NCBI GenBank assembly: GCA_013298595.1
Contig: JAAFIG010000057.1
Coordinates: 1-14,852, forward strand
DNA: 14,852 nt
Source of the DNA: Deinococcales bacterium
GTDB lineage: Bacteria; Deinococcota; Deinococci; Deinococcales; JAAFIG01
Direction of reading: 5' to 3'
Shown here piece by piece: positions 1 to 6,357 of the stretch. Numbering within the stretch: the stretch's first letter is position 1; every line of letters begins with the position of its first letter. Under the pieces are notes generated by a model. It worked only from the letters and a program-made list of their open reading frames with translations. It did not search any database and had not been told where the DNA came from. Made by a program: the position numbers and the translations under genes.

Positions 1-2
1 CT

Positions 3-398
3 GTAAATGGCGAAGTTCTACTCGAGTTAGAAGGTCATCAAGATTGGGTGAGTAGTGTTGCTTTTTCAGCTGATGGTACAAAAATTGTTTCAGGTGGTTA
101 TGACAAATGGAGTATCTGGCATCTCGAAAACCAGTCCCAACAATCGGTAACAAAACAAAATCAATTTAGTCAAACAACAGGTTTTAAAAGTATCATTGCA
201 GGTATCACCATGCGTGGCGATATTGCCAGTGGAATCCCAAACACTTATGTTGTCCTAGATTTACTCGAGGAAAAAATTCTGCACAAACAAGGCGATTGGT
301 GGCGTTTAACTCGTCAGGTCTGGTACGATGAAAACGGTCAGTATCGCACTATTTCCGATGCTGCTCTGATGAACCCATTCCCAAGTCTTGCAGAATAA
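3..398 (+). CDS. WD40-repeat protein, C-terminal end (5' truncated by window edge)
   Basis: The reading frame is open from the first bases of the window, so this is the end of a longer gene whose start lies outside. The first residues (LEGHQDWVSSVAFSADGTKI, then VSGGYDKWSIWHL) form one typical WD40 blade: a GH dipeptide, an SVAFS strand, DG, and a WSIWHL strand in place of the usual WD-x-(W) ending. After this blade come about 80 residues with no further WD40 signature, including a charged stretch (VVLDLLEEKILHK) and a GDWWRLTRQVWYDENGQYRT segment. WD40 proteins are interaction scaffolds; partners cannot be read from this fragment. The TAA stop is clear. No obvious terminator follows. The family call rests on a single blade, so the rest of the protein is unknown. 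Confidence 0.78.
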   Translation, partial: VNGEVLLELEGHQDWVSSVAFSADGTKIVSGGYDKWSIWHLENQSQQSVTKQNQFSQTTGFKSIIAGITMRGDIASGIPNTYVVLDLLEEKILHKQGDWWRLTRQVWYDENGQYRTISDAALMNPFPSLAE

Positions 399-512
399 AC
401 CAGTAAATGCCTGTGTCGTAAAACCTGCAATCTCGAGCATAACTAAAATTTGGGTATAAGACTTTGAATTCATTCTGCTTGGTTCAGGGTATATGCCTAC
501 GCAGACTCGAGG

Positions 513-537
513 TATGATTCTGGTCTTCTAAGGAGAA
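513..537 (+). promoter_or_regulatory. Possible -10 box and ribosome binding site of the R2lox gene
   Basis: TATGAT at 513-518 matches five of six bases of a -10 box, but no convincing -35 box lies 16-18 bases upstream. A strong Shine-Dalgarno sequence (AAGGAG, about 530-535) sits just before the ATG at 542 and fixes that start. The ribosome site is solid; the promoter is tentative. The gap from 399 to 512 holds two CTCGAG sites (432 and 506) and nothing else recognised. Confidence 0.35.
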
Positions 538-541
538 AAAT

Positions 542-1471
542 ATGCTCACTGCCGATCATCAGCGGACTGGTTTTCAAACAGCCAAACGAGGCTTGAACCG
601 TGAAAGTTTTGCCATGCGTTTGTGGTTCAAAGCCAAGAAATTTGGTATTTGGAATCCAAACGATTTAGATTTTACCCAAGATGCAAAGGATTGGACGAAT
701 CTAAGTAATCTCGAGCAAGAAGTGCTGGTGCATTTATCGGGTTTGTTTCAAGCGGGCGAAGAAAGTGTAACTTTGGATTTGCTGCCGCTCATTCAAATTA
801 TTGCTAAAGAAGGTCGGCTCGAGGAAGAAATGTACTTAACCACCTTTCTTTGGGAAGAAGCCAAGCATGTGGATACGTTTGATCGGTTTTGGACAGCTGT
901 TGTTGGGCATCACCCAGATTTAGAAAAGTACCACAGCCCTAGTTATCAACAAATTTTTTATCAGGCTTTGCCTCAAGCACTGCATCGCCTCGAAACAGAT
1001 TCCAGCCCTACAGCTCAAGCCATTGCCAGTGTGACGTACAACATGATTGTTGAGGGTGTACTCGCCGAAACGGGCTATCATGCGTATGGGCAGATGCTCG
1101 AGCGTAACAACTTAATGCCTGGGATGCGTCGAGCCATGATGCTGTTTAAGCAAGATGAATCGCGGCATATTGCTTACGGGGTGCATTTACTCTCGAGATT
1201 GGTTGCCGAGCATGGCGAACCTGTTTGGGAAGTGATAGAAAGCCAAATGCAGGATTTAATTGTGCCAGCCATTGGTGTGATTAACGAAGTTTTTGATACG
1301 TACCCACAAATGCCTTTTGGTCTAAAAGCCGAGGATTTTATAGATTATGCTTTTGGACAATTCCAACGTCGTCTCGAGCGAATCGAAAAAGCCAAGGGTT
1401 TAAGTCTCGAGCAAGTGCTTGGTACAGAAAGTCATGCTCTCGAGCAAGCCGAAGTGGTTAACGGAATGTAG
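542..1471 (+). CDS. R2-like ligand-binding oxidase (R2lox), complete
   Basis: A 309-residue ferritin-like protein of the R2lox family, related to the ribonucleotide reductase R2 subunit and typified by Mycobacterium tuberculosis Rv0233 and the Geobacillus kaustophilus enzyme. The six metal ligands are visible: E73 (in AGEES), E106 and H109 (EEAKH), E171 (VEGVLAETGY), and E206 and H209 (DESRH). The residues that form the family's Val-Tyr ether cross-link are also present as V76 and Y166. All are displaced by +4 from the Geobacillus numbering as I recall it. The family assembles a Mn/Fe cofactor, binds a long-chain fatty acid and activates oxygen, but its physiological substrate is unknown. The cytosolic protein has no signal peptide. 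The start follows an AAGGAG ribosome site. Its end overlaps the convergent mltG by 14 bases. Seven CTCGAG sites lie inside it. Confidence 0.93.
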   Translation: MLTADHQRTGFQTAKRGLNRESFAMRLWFKAKKFGIWNPNDLDFTQDAKDWTNLSNLEQEVLVHLSGLFQAGEESVTLDLLPLIQIIAKEGRLEEEMYLTTFLWEEAKHVDTFDRFWTAVVGHHPDLEKYHSPSYQQIFYQALPQALHRLETDSSPTAQAIASVTYNMIVEGVLAETGYHAYGQMLERNNLMPGMRRAMMLFKQDESRHIAYGVHLLSRLVAEHGEPVWEVIESQMQDLIVPAIGVINEVFDTYPQMPFGLKAEDFIDYAFGQFQRRLERIEKAKGLSLEQVLGTESHALEQAEVVNGM

Positions 1472-2498
1472 CGTTGTCGCGCTGATGGGCAGCAAAATTG
1501 GTATTGGGTTTGAATTCGCCTTTGCTGCCATGCAAAAAGTACAACCATTGCTTGCCCGCGCCATTGGTTCGGTCGGCTTTAACAATTGCCTCGAGCGCAG
1601 CGGTTCCTGGGTTAGCAATTGGGGTTGGGGGCAAACCATAGCGTTTATAGGTGTTAAAAAGTGTGTCTGATTCAAAATCCCCTGCTCGGCGATTAAGTTC
1701 GGGTAAGCGTTTACCTAAACCATAGGCAATGGTTGGGTCGGATTGTAATGGCATCCGAATCTCGAGTCGATTCAAGAAAACACCTGCGATGGTGGGCATT
1801 TCGGCGGTGTTGCCCGCTTCGACTTGTACCATGCTGGCAAGCACAACCCATTGATATACACTGAGGTTCAATTTTTTCAGGGCAGTTAAACGGGCTGGTG
1901 TGATTTCTTCGGCAAAACGTTGGGTTAGGGTTTGTACAATGGTTTTAGCATTATCTTCTGGGCGAAACTGGTACGTAGCAGGAAATAAAAACCCTTCTAA
2001 ACTTTTTGCACCTCGGGTGTACTCGAGTAAATTGGTTTGCCGAAAAGCTGTTTCTAATTCGGCATTGCTGGCAAAACCAAGTTCGGAAACTCGAGTGACA
2101 ATATCAGTTAAACGCCACCCTTCTGGAATAGCCACAGCCACTTGCCGAGGACGACCAGGTTGCCCTAAGCGTTTAGCAATCTCGAGGGTGCCGAGTTTGC
2201 CGCTGAGATCGTAATACCCTTCACGGATGTTGCGGTCGCTGCCAACATATTGCAAAGCCGCGCGGAATAACTGCGGATTACGAATCAAACCCATTCGCTC
2301 GAGTTGCTTAGCAATGCTGGCAATACCCATGTTGGGTGTAATCTCGAGGGTTTGGGTTTTGACATCGGTAGGGGAGAGCATGTACCAAACACCTGCAACG
2401 GCGATGCCTCCAAGAAGTACCAGTATGCCAAGGACAATTAGAAGCCAACGAATAACTTTCACGGTAAAAGCATAACAAAAGCAAAACTGAGAAGACAT
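1458..2498 (-). CDS. mltG: Endolytic murein transglycosylase MltG (YceG-like)
   Basis: The 346-residue protein has a short cytoplasmic N-terminus, one transmembrane helix (about residues 16-40) and an extracytoplasmic YceG domain. MltG cuts nascent glycan strands next to the membrane and is thought to end peptidoglycan polymerisation. Family motifs run in order: a LysM-like region (about 45-110), LEGFLFPATYQF (167-178), the active-site stretch LASMVQVEAG (220-229), FLNRL followed by MPLQSDPTIAYG, and NTYKRYGLPPTPIANPG near the C-terminus. The likely catalytic acid is E227. The first Glu of the E. coli EKE motif is Gln here, a common variant. The ATG at 2498 follows a moderate GAGAG ribosome site; a GTG at codon 13 has none. 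It lies 78 bases downstream of the peptidase gene on the same strand and overlaps the convergent R2lox gene by 14 bases. Confidence 0.93.
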   Translation of the reverse strand: MSSQFCFCYAFTVKVIRWLLIVLGILVLLGGIAVAGVWYMLSPTDVKTQTLEITPNMGIASIAKQLERMGLIRNPQLFRAALQYVGSDRNIREGYYDLSGKLGTLEIAKRLGQPGRPRQVAVAIPEGWRLTDIVTRVSELGFASNAELETAFRQTNLLEYTRGAKSLEGFLFPATYQFRPEDNAKTIVQTLTQRFAEEITPARLTALKKLNLSVYQWVVLASMVQVEAGNTAEMPTIAGVFLNRLEIRMPLQSDPTIAYGLGKRLPELNRRAGDFESDTLFNTYKRYGLPPTPIANPGTAALEAIVKADRTNGAGKQWLYFLHGSKGEFKPNTNFAAHQRDNATFR

Positions 2499-2576
2499 GA
2501 ATTCTCTCAGTGCAGAAAATCCACTAGAGTTTTTGCTTGTCGCCTACCGTACAACCTAGATGTGTACTACTTAACC

Positions 2577-3251
2577 TTATGAGGGCATAAACCGTTTCCA
2601 ATGACCTTCAGAGATAACTTCAACAGAGCCATTCACTACTTTGATTGCAGTTTCATCATCAATTGCATACGCTGAACCCTCGAGTTTGGCTGCCCATTTT
2701 TCTGCATTGGTCATGGTGTTTTCTGGTAAATCTACATTATTTAAATGTGGAAAAATTGAAAAATCAACTATACCCAGCGTTTTATCGCTACCATTGGGCG
2801 CAGTCCAGCCGACGAACTCTTTTCCGATACGGGGAGTCATTACCATGCTCCCAGCGCTCAACCCTACCCAGACTGTCTCGCGCAGCGACGGCAAGAGGTC
2901 TGCCAGCCCAGACTGTTGCATCCAGTGACACAAGTACAAAGCATCGCCGCCAGCCACCAGCAGCACATCGGTTTCTCGAACCCAAGAAACCCAGCGTTCT
3001 TTGTCAAGGCTAGGCAACGAGGTCAGTTCTAACACACCCAAGGACTTCCAACCCAGCTCGCACATAGGAGTTTTGGGTTCTTGTCCGCTAATAAAATCCC
3101 ATGTCCGACTAGGGCTGACCATAGGATGCCCGTACATCGCAGTTGGAATACAAAGGGCGTTAGCTTCAGCAATTGGTTTGCCCAGAAGCTCGAGTAGTGC
3201 GTTGCGGATGCTGGTGTTTTTAATACCAGCAGCAGTGAGTAGTAACTTCAT
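2577..3251 (-). CDS. Peptidase S51 family protein, peptidase E-like
   Basis: The 224-residue protein has the class-I glutamine amidotransferase-like fold of the S51 peptidases. Visible marks are the N-terminal MKLLLTAAG strand, the LLVAGGDALYL segment (97-107) and the nucleophile elbow GLSAGS, with S132 as the likely catalytic serine. The DFSIFPHLN segment supplies H169 as the likely catalytic histidine. E. coli peptidase E, of similar size (229 residues), hydrolyses dipeptides with N-terminal aspartate using Ser-His-Asp/Glu. The same fold includes cyanophycinase, but the short length and the lack of a signal peptide favour a cytoplasmic peptidase E type. The exact substrate is unknown. mltG follows 78 bases downstream in the same direction and may be co-transcribed; this pairing is not a known functional unit. 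Only two CTCGAG sites occur here. Confidence 0.86.
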   Translation of the reverse strand: MKLLLTAAGIKNTSIRNALLELLGKPIAEANALCIPTAMYGHPMVSPSRTWDFISGQEPKTPMCELGWKSLGVLELTSLPSLDKERWVSWVRETDVLLVAGGDALYLCHWMQQSGLADLLPSLRETVWVGLSAGSMVMTPRIGKEFVGWTAPNGSDKTLGIVDFSIFPHLNNVDLPENTMTNAEKWAAKLEGSAYAIDDETAIKVVNGSVEVISEGHWKRFMPS

Positions 3252-3265
3252 GATTTTCTGATGTT

Positions 3266-3293
3266 AGCATAATTTAATTCTAATTTTTGTCTA
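3266..3293 (-). promoter_or_regulatory. Probable promoter of the peptidase E-like gene
   Basis: Read on the minus strand, TAGACA (3288-3293) and TATGCT (3266-3271) are separated by 16 bases and match the -35 and -10 consensus at five and four of six positions. The -10 box ends 14 bases before the ATG at 3251, so the 5' untranslated region would be very short. No good ribosome site precedes this ATG, which agrees with a short or near-leaderless transcript. Confidence 0.45.
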
Positions 3294-3413
3294 CCTTTTG
3301 ATAGATTGTGTAAGTACCTGAAATCAGTTTGCCCGATTCTAGAATTCGGTTGGTGCTTTCAAGGAGGTTTTTATTTGTTGATATGAACTAAATTTTTTAC
3401 CAGAAAAGCCCTC

Positions 3414-3441
3414 TTGTTTCCTCGAGATTTTCTGCTATACT
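3414..3441 (+). promoter_or_regulatory. Probable rpmF promoter with extended -10
   Basis: TTGTTT (3414-3419) and TATACT (3436-3441) are 16 bases apart. The -10 is preceded by TGC, giving an extended TGnTATACT box. Transcription should begin near 3448, leaving a leader of nearly 80 bases before the L32 start codon. A CTCGAG site (3421-3426) sits inside the spacer. The rest of the 3252-3413 gap holds an imperfect hairpin around TTCTAGAA (about 3332-3348) and nothing else recognised. Confidence 0.65.
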
Positions 3442-3451
3442 CCTTCGGCTG

Positions 3452-3518
3452 CCGCGAAATACTCGCGGAATCAAGTTCAAGCTGTTCGCTGGGTGTACCC
3501 CGGTGAAACACCCGGAGG
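3452..3518 (+). promoter_or_regulatory. Structured 5' leader of rpmF
   Basis: Two short hairpins can form in the L32 leader: CCGCG/CGCGG (3452-3456 with 3464-3468, 7-base loop) and GGGTGT/ACACCC (3491-3496 with 3508-3513). The 3' arm of the second ends exactly where the GGAGG ribosome site begins (3514-3518), so its folding could influence translation. Feedback control of ribosomal protein genes through their leaders is common in bacteria, but I do not recognise this as a described L32 element. The stems are short. Confidence 0.32.
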
Positions 3519-3525
3519 AAATCAC

Positions 3526-3717
3526 ATGGCAAAGCATCCAGTTCCAAAAAAGAAGACCAGCAAATCCAAGCGCGATATGCGTCGTTCACACCACGCATTG
3601 GTTGCTCCTAATTTGACCACTTGCAAGAACTGTGGTTCTAAGAAACCACAACACGTTGTTTGCCCAGCTTGCGGACAATACGATGGTCGTCAAATTTTAG
3701 CAATTGCTGAAGCGTAA
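3526..3717 (+). CDS. rpmF: Large ribosomal subunit protein bL32
   Basis: The 63-residue protein begins [20 protein letters not shown], the standard L32 N-terminus, followed by [10 protein letters not shown]. The second half carries a zinc ribbon with paired cysteines C33-x2-C36 and C46-x2-C49, so this is the zinc-binding form. The product is a structural part of the 50S subunit. The N-terminal half and the YDGRQ motif are very like Deinococcus L32, which is the main taxonomic clue in the window. The start follows GGAGG at 3514-3518. No rpmF partner such as yceD or plsX is adjacent; the gene stands alone between its own promoter and terminator. It contains no CTCGAG site, unlike nearly every other gene here. 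Confidence 0.98.
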   Translation: MAKHPVPKKKTSKSKRDMRRSHHALVAPNLTTCKNCGSKKPQHVVCPACGQYDGRQILAIAEA

Positions 3718-3730
3718 GTACCATAGTTAA

Positions 3731-3761
3731 AGCCCCTCGAGTTACGCTCGAGGGGCTTTTT
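3731..3761 (+). terminator. Rho-independent terminator after rpmF, built on two CTCGAG sites
   Basis: A perfect 11-bp stem (AGCCCCTCGAG, 3731-3741, with its complement 3747-3757) has a 5-base loop and a run of T at 3757-3761. Both arms carry CTCGAG. A short A tract on the left side (TTAAAG) may let it also stop minus-strand transcription of the convergent gene at 3778-4458. Confidence 0.88.
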
Positions 3762-3777
3762 ATTGTTATTTGTGGGT

Positions 3778-4458
3778 TTATCGTCTGCCACGCCCGCCAA
3801 AATGCAAACCAAAGTTGGCGTTGCTGCTGGCTCGAGCGATGATTTGGTCAGCTTGGGCTTGAGTGATGGTACCAGCTTTGACTGCATCGGCTAATTGAGC
3901 TTTGAGGTTGGTTAAGACAGCGGTTTTAACAGTCTCGAGATTGACTTTTTGGGTTGTGGCAAGACTGGTTATGGTTTGTCCGCTGCGGAGTTGCTTGTCT
4001 AATTCAATAAGGCTGAGGTTTAAGGCTTTAGCAGCACTCTCGAGCAAAGCTATTTGGCTGATATTTGCCATGATTGGCGGCGCATCACGCATACCACCAG
4101 GAGCGCCGCGCATATCACGCCTGCCATTGCCGTCACGCATTCCAGGTTTACCTTCCCAGATGCCGTATCGTCCTTGTTGTACAGCTTGGCGTAAACGTTC
4201 AGCTTCAGTACGGGTGATGTCTTGGTTTTTCAGCGCTTCGTCTACTGTGGCATTGCCAGCGGTTTTTAAGGCAGTCTCGAGTTTGGCTTGGTCTATCCCA
4301 AGTGCGCCAGATAATTTTTGTAAAAATACTTTAGAGTAATCCACAGCTTGTGTGACAACACTGGTGCTGCCTGTTTGCTGGGCATAAACTGCGTTAATGG
4401 TTAAAGGTGCAGCCACAAAAGCCAGGGCAGCCAGACCAATTTTGAGATGTTTATTCAT
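3778..4458 (-). CDS. Secreted helical protein of unknown function, with two DUF2680-like halves
   Basis: I do not recognise a characterised function. The 226-residue protein has a clear Sec signal peptide (MNKHLKIGLAALAFVAAPLT, probable cut after VYA at residue 26). Two helical segments (about 42-96 and 132-210) share a pattern of short amphipathic helices ending in an acidic/Gln-rich turn (ITRTEAERLRQAVQQG and ITQAQADQIIARA), like the predicted helical DUF2680-type exported proteins. They are joined by a Gly/Arg/Met linker with a repeated MRDG/MRGA/MRDA motif (107-125). The tail is GGRGRR. There are no cysteines. The start follows a good AGGAG ribosome site. The gene begins 21 bases after the dioxygenase stop on the same strand, so the two are probably co-transcribed. 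Its role in that unit is unknown. Confidence 0.72.
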   Translation of the reverse strand: MNKHLKIGLAALAFVAAPLTINAVYAQQTGSTSVVTQAVDYSKVFLQKLSGALGIDQAKLETALKTAGNATVDEALKNQDITRTEAERLRQAVQQGRYGIWEGKPGMRDGNGRRDMRGAPGGMRDAPPIMANISQIALLESAAKALNLSLIELDKQLRSGQTITSLATTQKVNLETVKTAVLTNLKAQLADAVKAGTITQAQADQIIARASSNANFGLHFGGRGRR

Positions 4459-4479
4459 AAAACTCCTGTACTCGAGGGA

Positions 4480-5205
4480 TTACTCGAGATTTAAGCCAAT
4501 ATCGAAAGTTGCCACATAACCAGCACCATCGGCTTTGGTTGCTAGTAATAATTGATTACCACCGTTGCGGTAAATGCCATCGGTTGTATTGCGGGTATTG
4601 CGGTTTCCTCGAGTGTTGTAAGGCGTGGCTTTGAAAACCTGATCGGTAAATGTGTCATCGAAAAAAAGTTGGGAAGTGAATTCTCGAGGTTTATTGTTAT
4701 GGGTGTGACGAATCTTAAAGTGAATATGGACGGTGCGTCCTGGGTACCAACCTGGATAAATGGTTAGAAAAGCGGCTTTGCCAGTGGCATCGGTGATTTG
4801 ATAACCGCGTAAAAACTTTTTTCCAACAGCATTTTGTACGTCGCTGTAGATACCTTCGGCATCGCATTGCCAAATGTCCACAATCGCACCCTTTAATGGT
4901 GTACAACCTTTATTATTCACACTCGAGACCAAGAAATTGAGGCGTAAAGCGGCGCCAGCACTATTGATTTTACTGCTTGGGTCGTTGCGAACATCAGAGC
5001 GATTAAGTTTTTCATCAACAAAAAATGGACCTTCTGTCATAGCGGGTCGAACAATACAACTGGGTAACGTTGTCTGAGCTTGGCTCGAGTGAGTGAACGC
5101 AAGCCCTGATGCGGTACTTGCTGCCAGTAAACGCAGTGCAGCTCGGCGACTGAGCAGTGTGCCAATCATGGCATCATCGTTATCGAGTTCGACTTCTGGA
5201 TTCAT
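4480..5205 (-). CDS. Tat-exported intradiol ring-cleavage dioxygenase-like protein
   Basis: The 241-residue protein belongs to the protocatechuate 3,4-dioxygenase/catechol 1,2-dioxygenase superfamily, which uses non-haem Fe(III) to cleave catechols between the two hydroxyls. All four iron ligands are visible: Y120 (DAEGIYSD), Y154 (GWYPGRT), H160 and H162 (VHIHFKI). The superfamily arginine of YPGRT is R157. The N-terminus carries a twin-arginine signal (SRRAALRLLAAS, RR at 20-21, cut near SQAQ), so the folded iron enzyme probably works outside the membrane. Exported homologues are usually annotated only as intradiol dioxygenases or twin-arginine dioxygenases; their substrates are mostly unknown. 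No other catechol or beta-ketoadipate genes lie nearby, so a classical aromatic pathway is not supported. The ATG at 5205 follows a near-perfect AAGGAGG site. First gene of a two-gene unit. Confidence 0.9.
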   Translation of the reverse strand: MNPEVELDNDDAMIGTLLSRRAALRLLAASTASGLAFTHSSQAQTTLPSCIVRPAMTEGPFFVDEKLNRSDVRNDPSSKINSAGAALRLNFLVSSVNNKGCTPLKGAIVDIWQCDAEGIYSDVQNAVGKKFLRGYQITDATGKAAFLTIYPGWYPGRTVHIHFKIRHTHNNKPREFTSQLFFDDTFTDQVFKATPYNTRGNRNTRNTTDGIYRNGGNQLLLATKADGAGYVATFDIGLNLE

Positions 5206-5220
5206 TGAGCCTCCTTATAC

Positions 5221-5247
5221 GTTACAGACCGTGCACGACCTTGTAAC
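5221..5247. promoter_or_regulatory. Inverted repeat, possible operator of the dioxygenase unit
   Basis: GTTACA (5221-5226) and TGTAAC (5242-5247) are perfect inverted arms around a 15-base centre containing the palindrome GTGCAC. The repeat lies between the likely -10 box and the ribosome site of the dioxygenase gene, where a repressor could act. No regulator gene is adjacent except the LacI protein, whose expected site (GTAAGCGCTTAC) is different. Confidence 0.3.
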
Positions 5248-5275
5248 ATCATCAGATTAAATTGCGAATATGCAG

Positions 5276-5281
5276 ATTATA
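5276..5281 (-). promoter_or_regulatory. Likely -10 box of the dioxygenase unit
   Basis: Read on the minus strand this is a perfect TATAAT. The -35 region falls in an A/C-rich stretch at 5297-5304; TTTTGT at 17 bases is the best fit and is weak. Transcription would start near 5269 and give a leader of about 64 bases containing the inverted repeat at 5221-5247. Confidence 0.42.
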
Positions 5282-5299
5282 CGAAGATGACAAGAACGA

Positions 5300-5336
5300 C
5301 AAAAGAAAACCTCGAGCTTGGTGTGGCTCGAGGTTT
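5300..5336 (-). terminator. Rho-independent terminator after lacI, built on two CTCGAG sites
   Basis: On the minus strand a perfect 10-bp stem (AAACCTCGAG, 5327-5336, pairing with 5307-5316) with a 10-base loop is followed by a T-rich run (TTTTCTTTTG). It closes the minus-strand sugar operon 16 bases after the lacI stop codon. Both arms contain CTCGAG (5311 and 5327). The T run overlaps the likely -35 region of the dioxygenase promoter. Confidence 0.82.
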
Positions 5337-5352
5337 CATCAAAACATCAGAA

Positions 5353-6336
5353 TCAAAGTATTGGTGCTTGTCCAGTGCTGGTTCGTACCACTAACTCAGG
5401 ATGAACCAACACACATCTTGGGGCGCTGCCTTCGATTTGCTCGAGTAAGAGGGTAGCAACTTCTCTGCCGATACGCTCGAGTGGTTGGTGCACTGTGGTC
5501 AGATGAGCTTGCTGCATACTCTCGAGTGGTAGATCATCAAAACCGGTAATGCTGATATCTTGAGGTACGCGTAAACCCGCATCTTGGACAGCTTGTAATG
5601 CCCCAAGTGCCATTTCGTCAGAAGCGCACAGGATAGCAGTAAATTCTTGGTTTTCACGAATTGCTTTTTGCACAATGCGGTACGCGCCCAGTTCGGTGAA
5701 ACGCCCATCCAGCACCATAGAAGCTTGAAAAGCAATGCCTGCTTCGGCTAAACCTTCCTTAAATGCCTCGAGCCGAGCATGGGCATCCACACCAATGGGT
5801 GTACCAGTCAGATGTAGCATTTTACGGTGTCCTAAACGAATAACATGTCGTGTTATTTCAAGCATTCCAAAACGATTTTCAAGTTCGACACTGGCAATAT
5901 TTTCTTGTGGCGAACCCAGACCAATGACTGCATACGGAATGTTGCGTTGCCGTAATTCATGGGGGCGTGAATCGGCAAGATGAATACCTGGAATAATGAT
6001 CCCTGCCAGTTTACCCTCGAGTAATTCAGTGTCGTTACGAATCACATGAACAGCATAACCACTATCTAATAATGCGCCTTGAATTGCATCGAGTAACAAC
6101 GTGTAATACGGATTGCGAAGACTGTTATCAGAAAACCGAGTAATCCCAACCACACTACGAGTCCCTCGAGCCAATTGCCGTGCCCCCAGATCAGGGACAT
6201 ACCCAAGTTTTGCCACTACGTCAAGCACGTGTGCTCGAGTTTCAGCGTTAACTCCAGCGCGACCGTTTAATGCCCTCGAGATTGTACCCGTGGACACTCC
6301 GGCTGCTTTTGCAATGTCATGAATGGTCAGTTTCAT
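5353..6336 (-). CDS. LacI-family transcriptional regulator of the sugar locus
   Basis: The 327-residue protein has the full LacI/GalR layout. The N-terminal helix-turn-helix covers residues 4-23 (TIHDIAKAAGVSTGTISRAL). The hinge helix (ARQLARG, about 52-58) carries the minor-groove leucine L55. The periplasmic-binding-protein-like sugar domain runs from about 62 to the end, with SITGFDDLPLESM near its C-terminus. Such proteins bind palindromic operators as dimers and release them when a sugar ligand binds. The two GTAAGCGCTTAC-type palindromes at 9738-9777 are its likely operators. It is the last gene of the minus-strand operon, 21 bases after the permease stop, with no clear ribosome site, so it would repress its own expression too. 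The inducer is probably sucrose, fructose or a related sugar, judged from the GH32 enzyme; this is inference. Confidence 0.92.
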   Translation of the reverse strand: MKLTIHDIAKAAGVSTGTISRALNGRAGVNAETRAHVLDVVAKLGYVPDLGARQLARGTRSVVGITRFSDNSLRNPYYTLLLDAIQGALLDSGYAVHVIRNDTELLEGKLAGIIIPGIHLADSRPHELRQRNIPYAVIGLGSPQENIASVELENRFGMLEITRHVIRLGHRKMLHLTGTPIGVDAHARLEAFKEGLAEAGIAFQASMVLDGRFTELGAYRIVQKAIRENQEFTAILCASDEMALGALQAVQDAGLRVPQDISITGFDDLPLESMQQAHLTTVHQPLERIGREVATLLLEQIEGSAPRCVLVHPELVVRTSTGQAPIL

Positions 6337-6357
6337 AGGTGATGTACTATTTTCATC

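Noticed and set aside
3361-3390. Perfect AAGGAGG sequence before rpmF as the start of a tiny gene
   Set aside because: The only start codons in range lead to stop codons within two or three codons (for example ATG AAC TAA).
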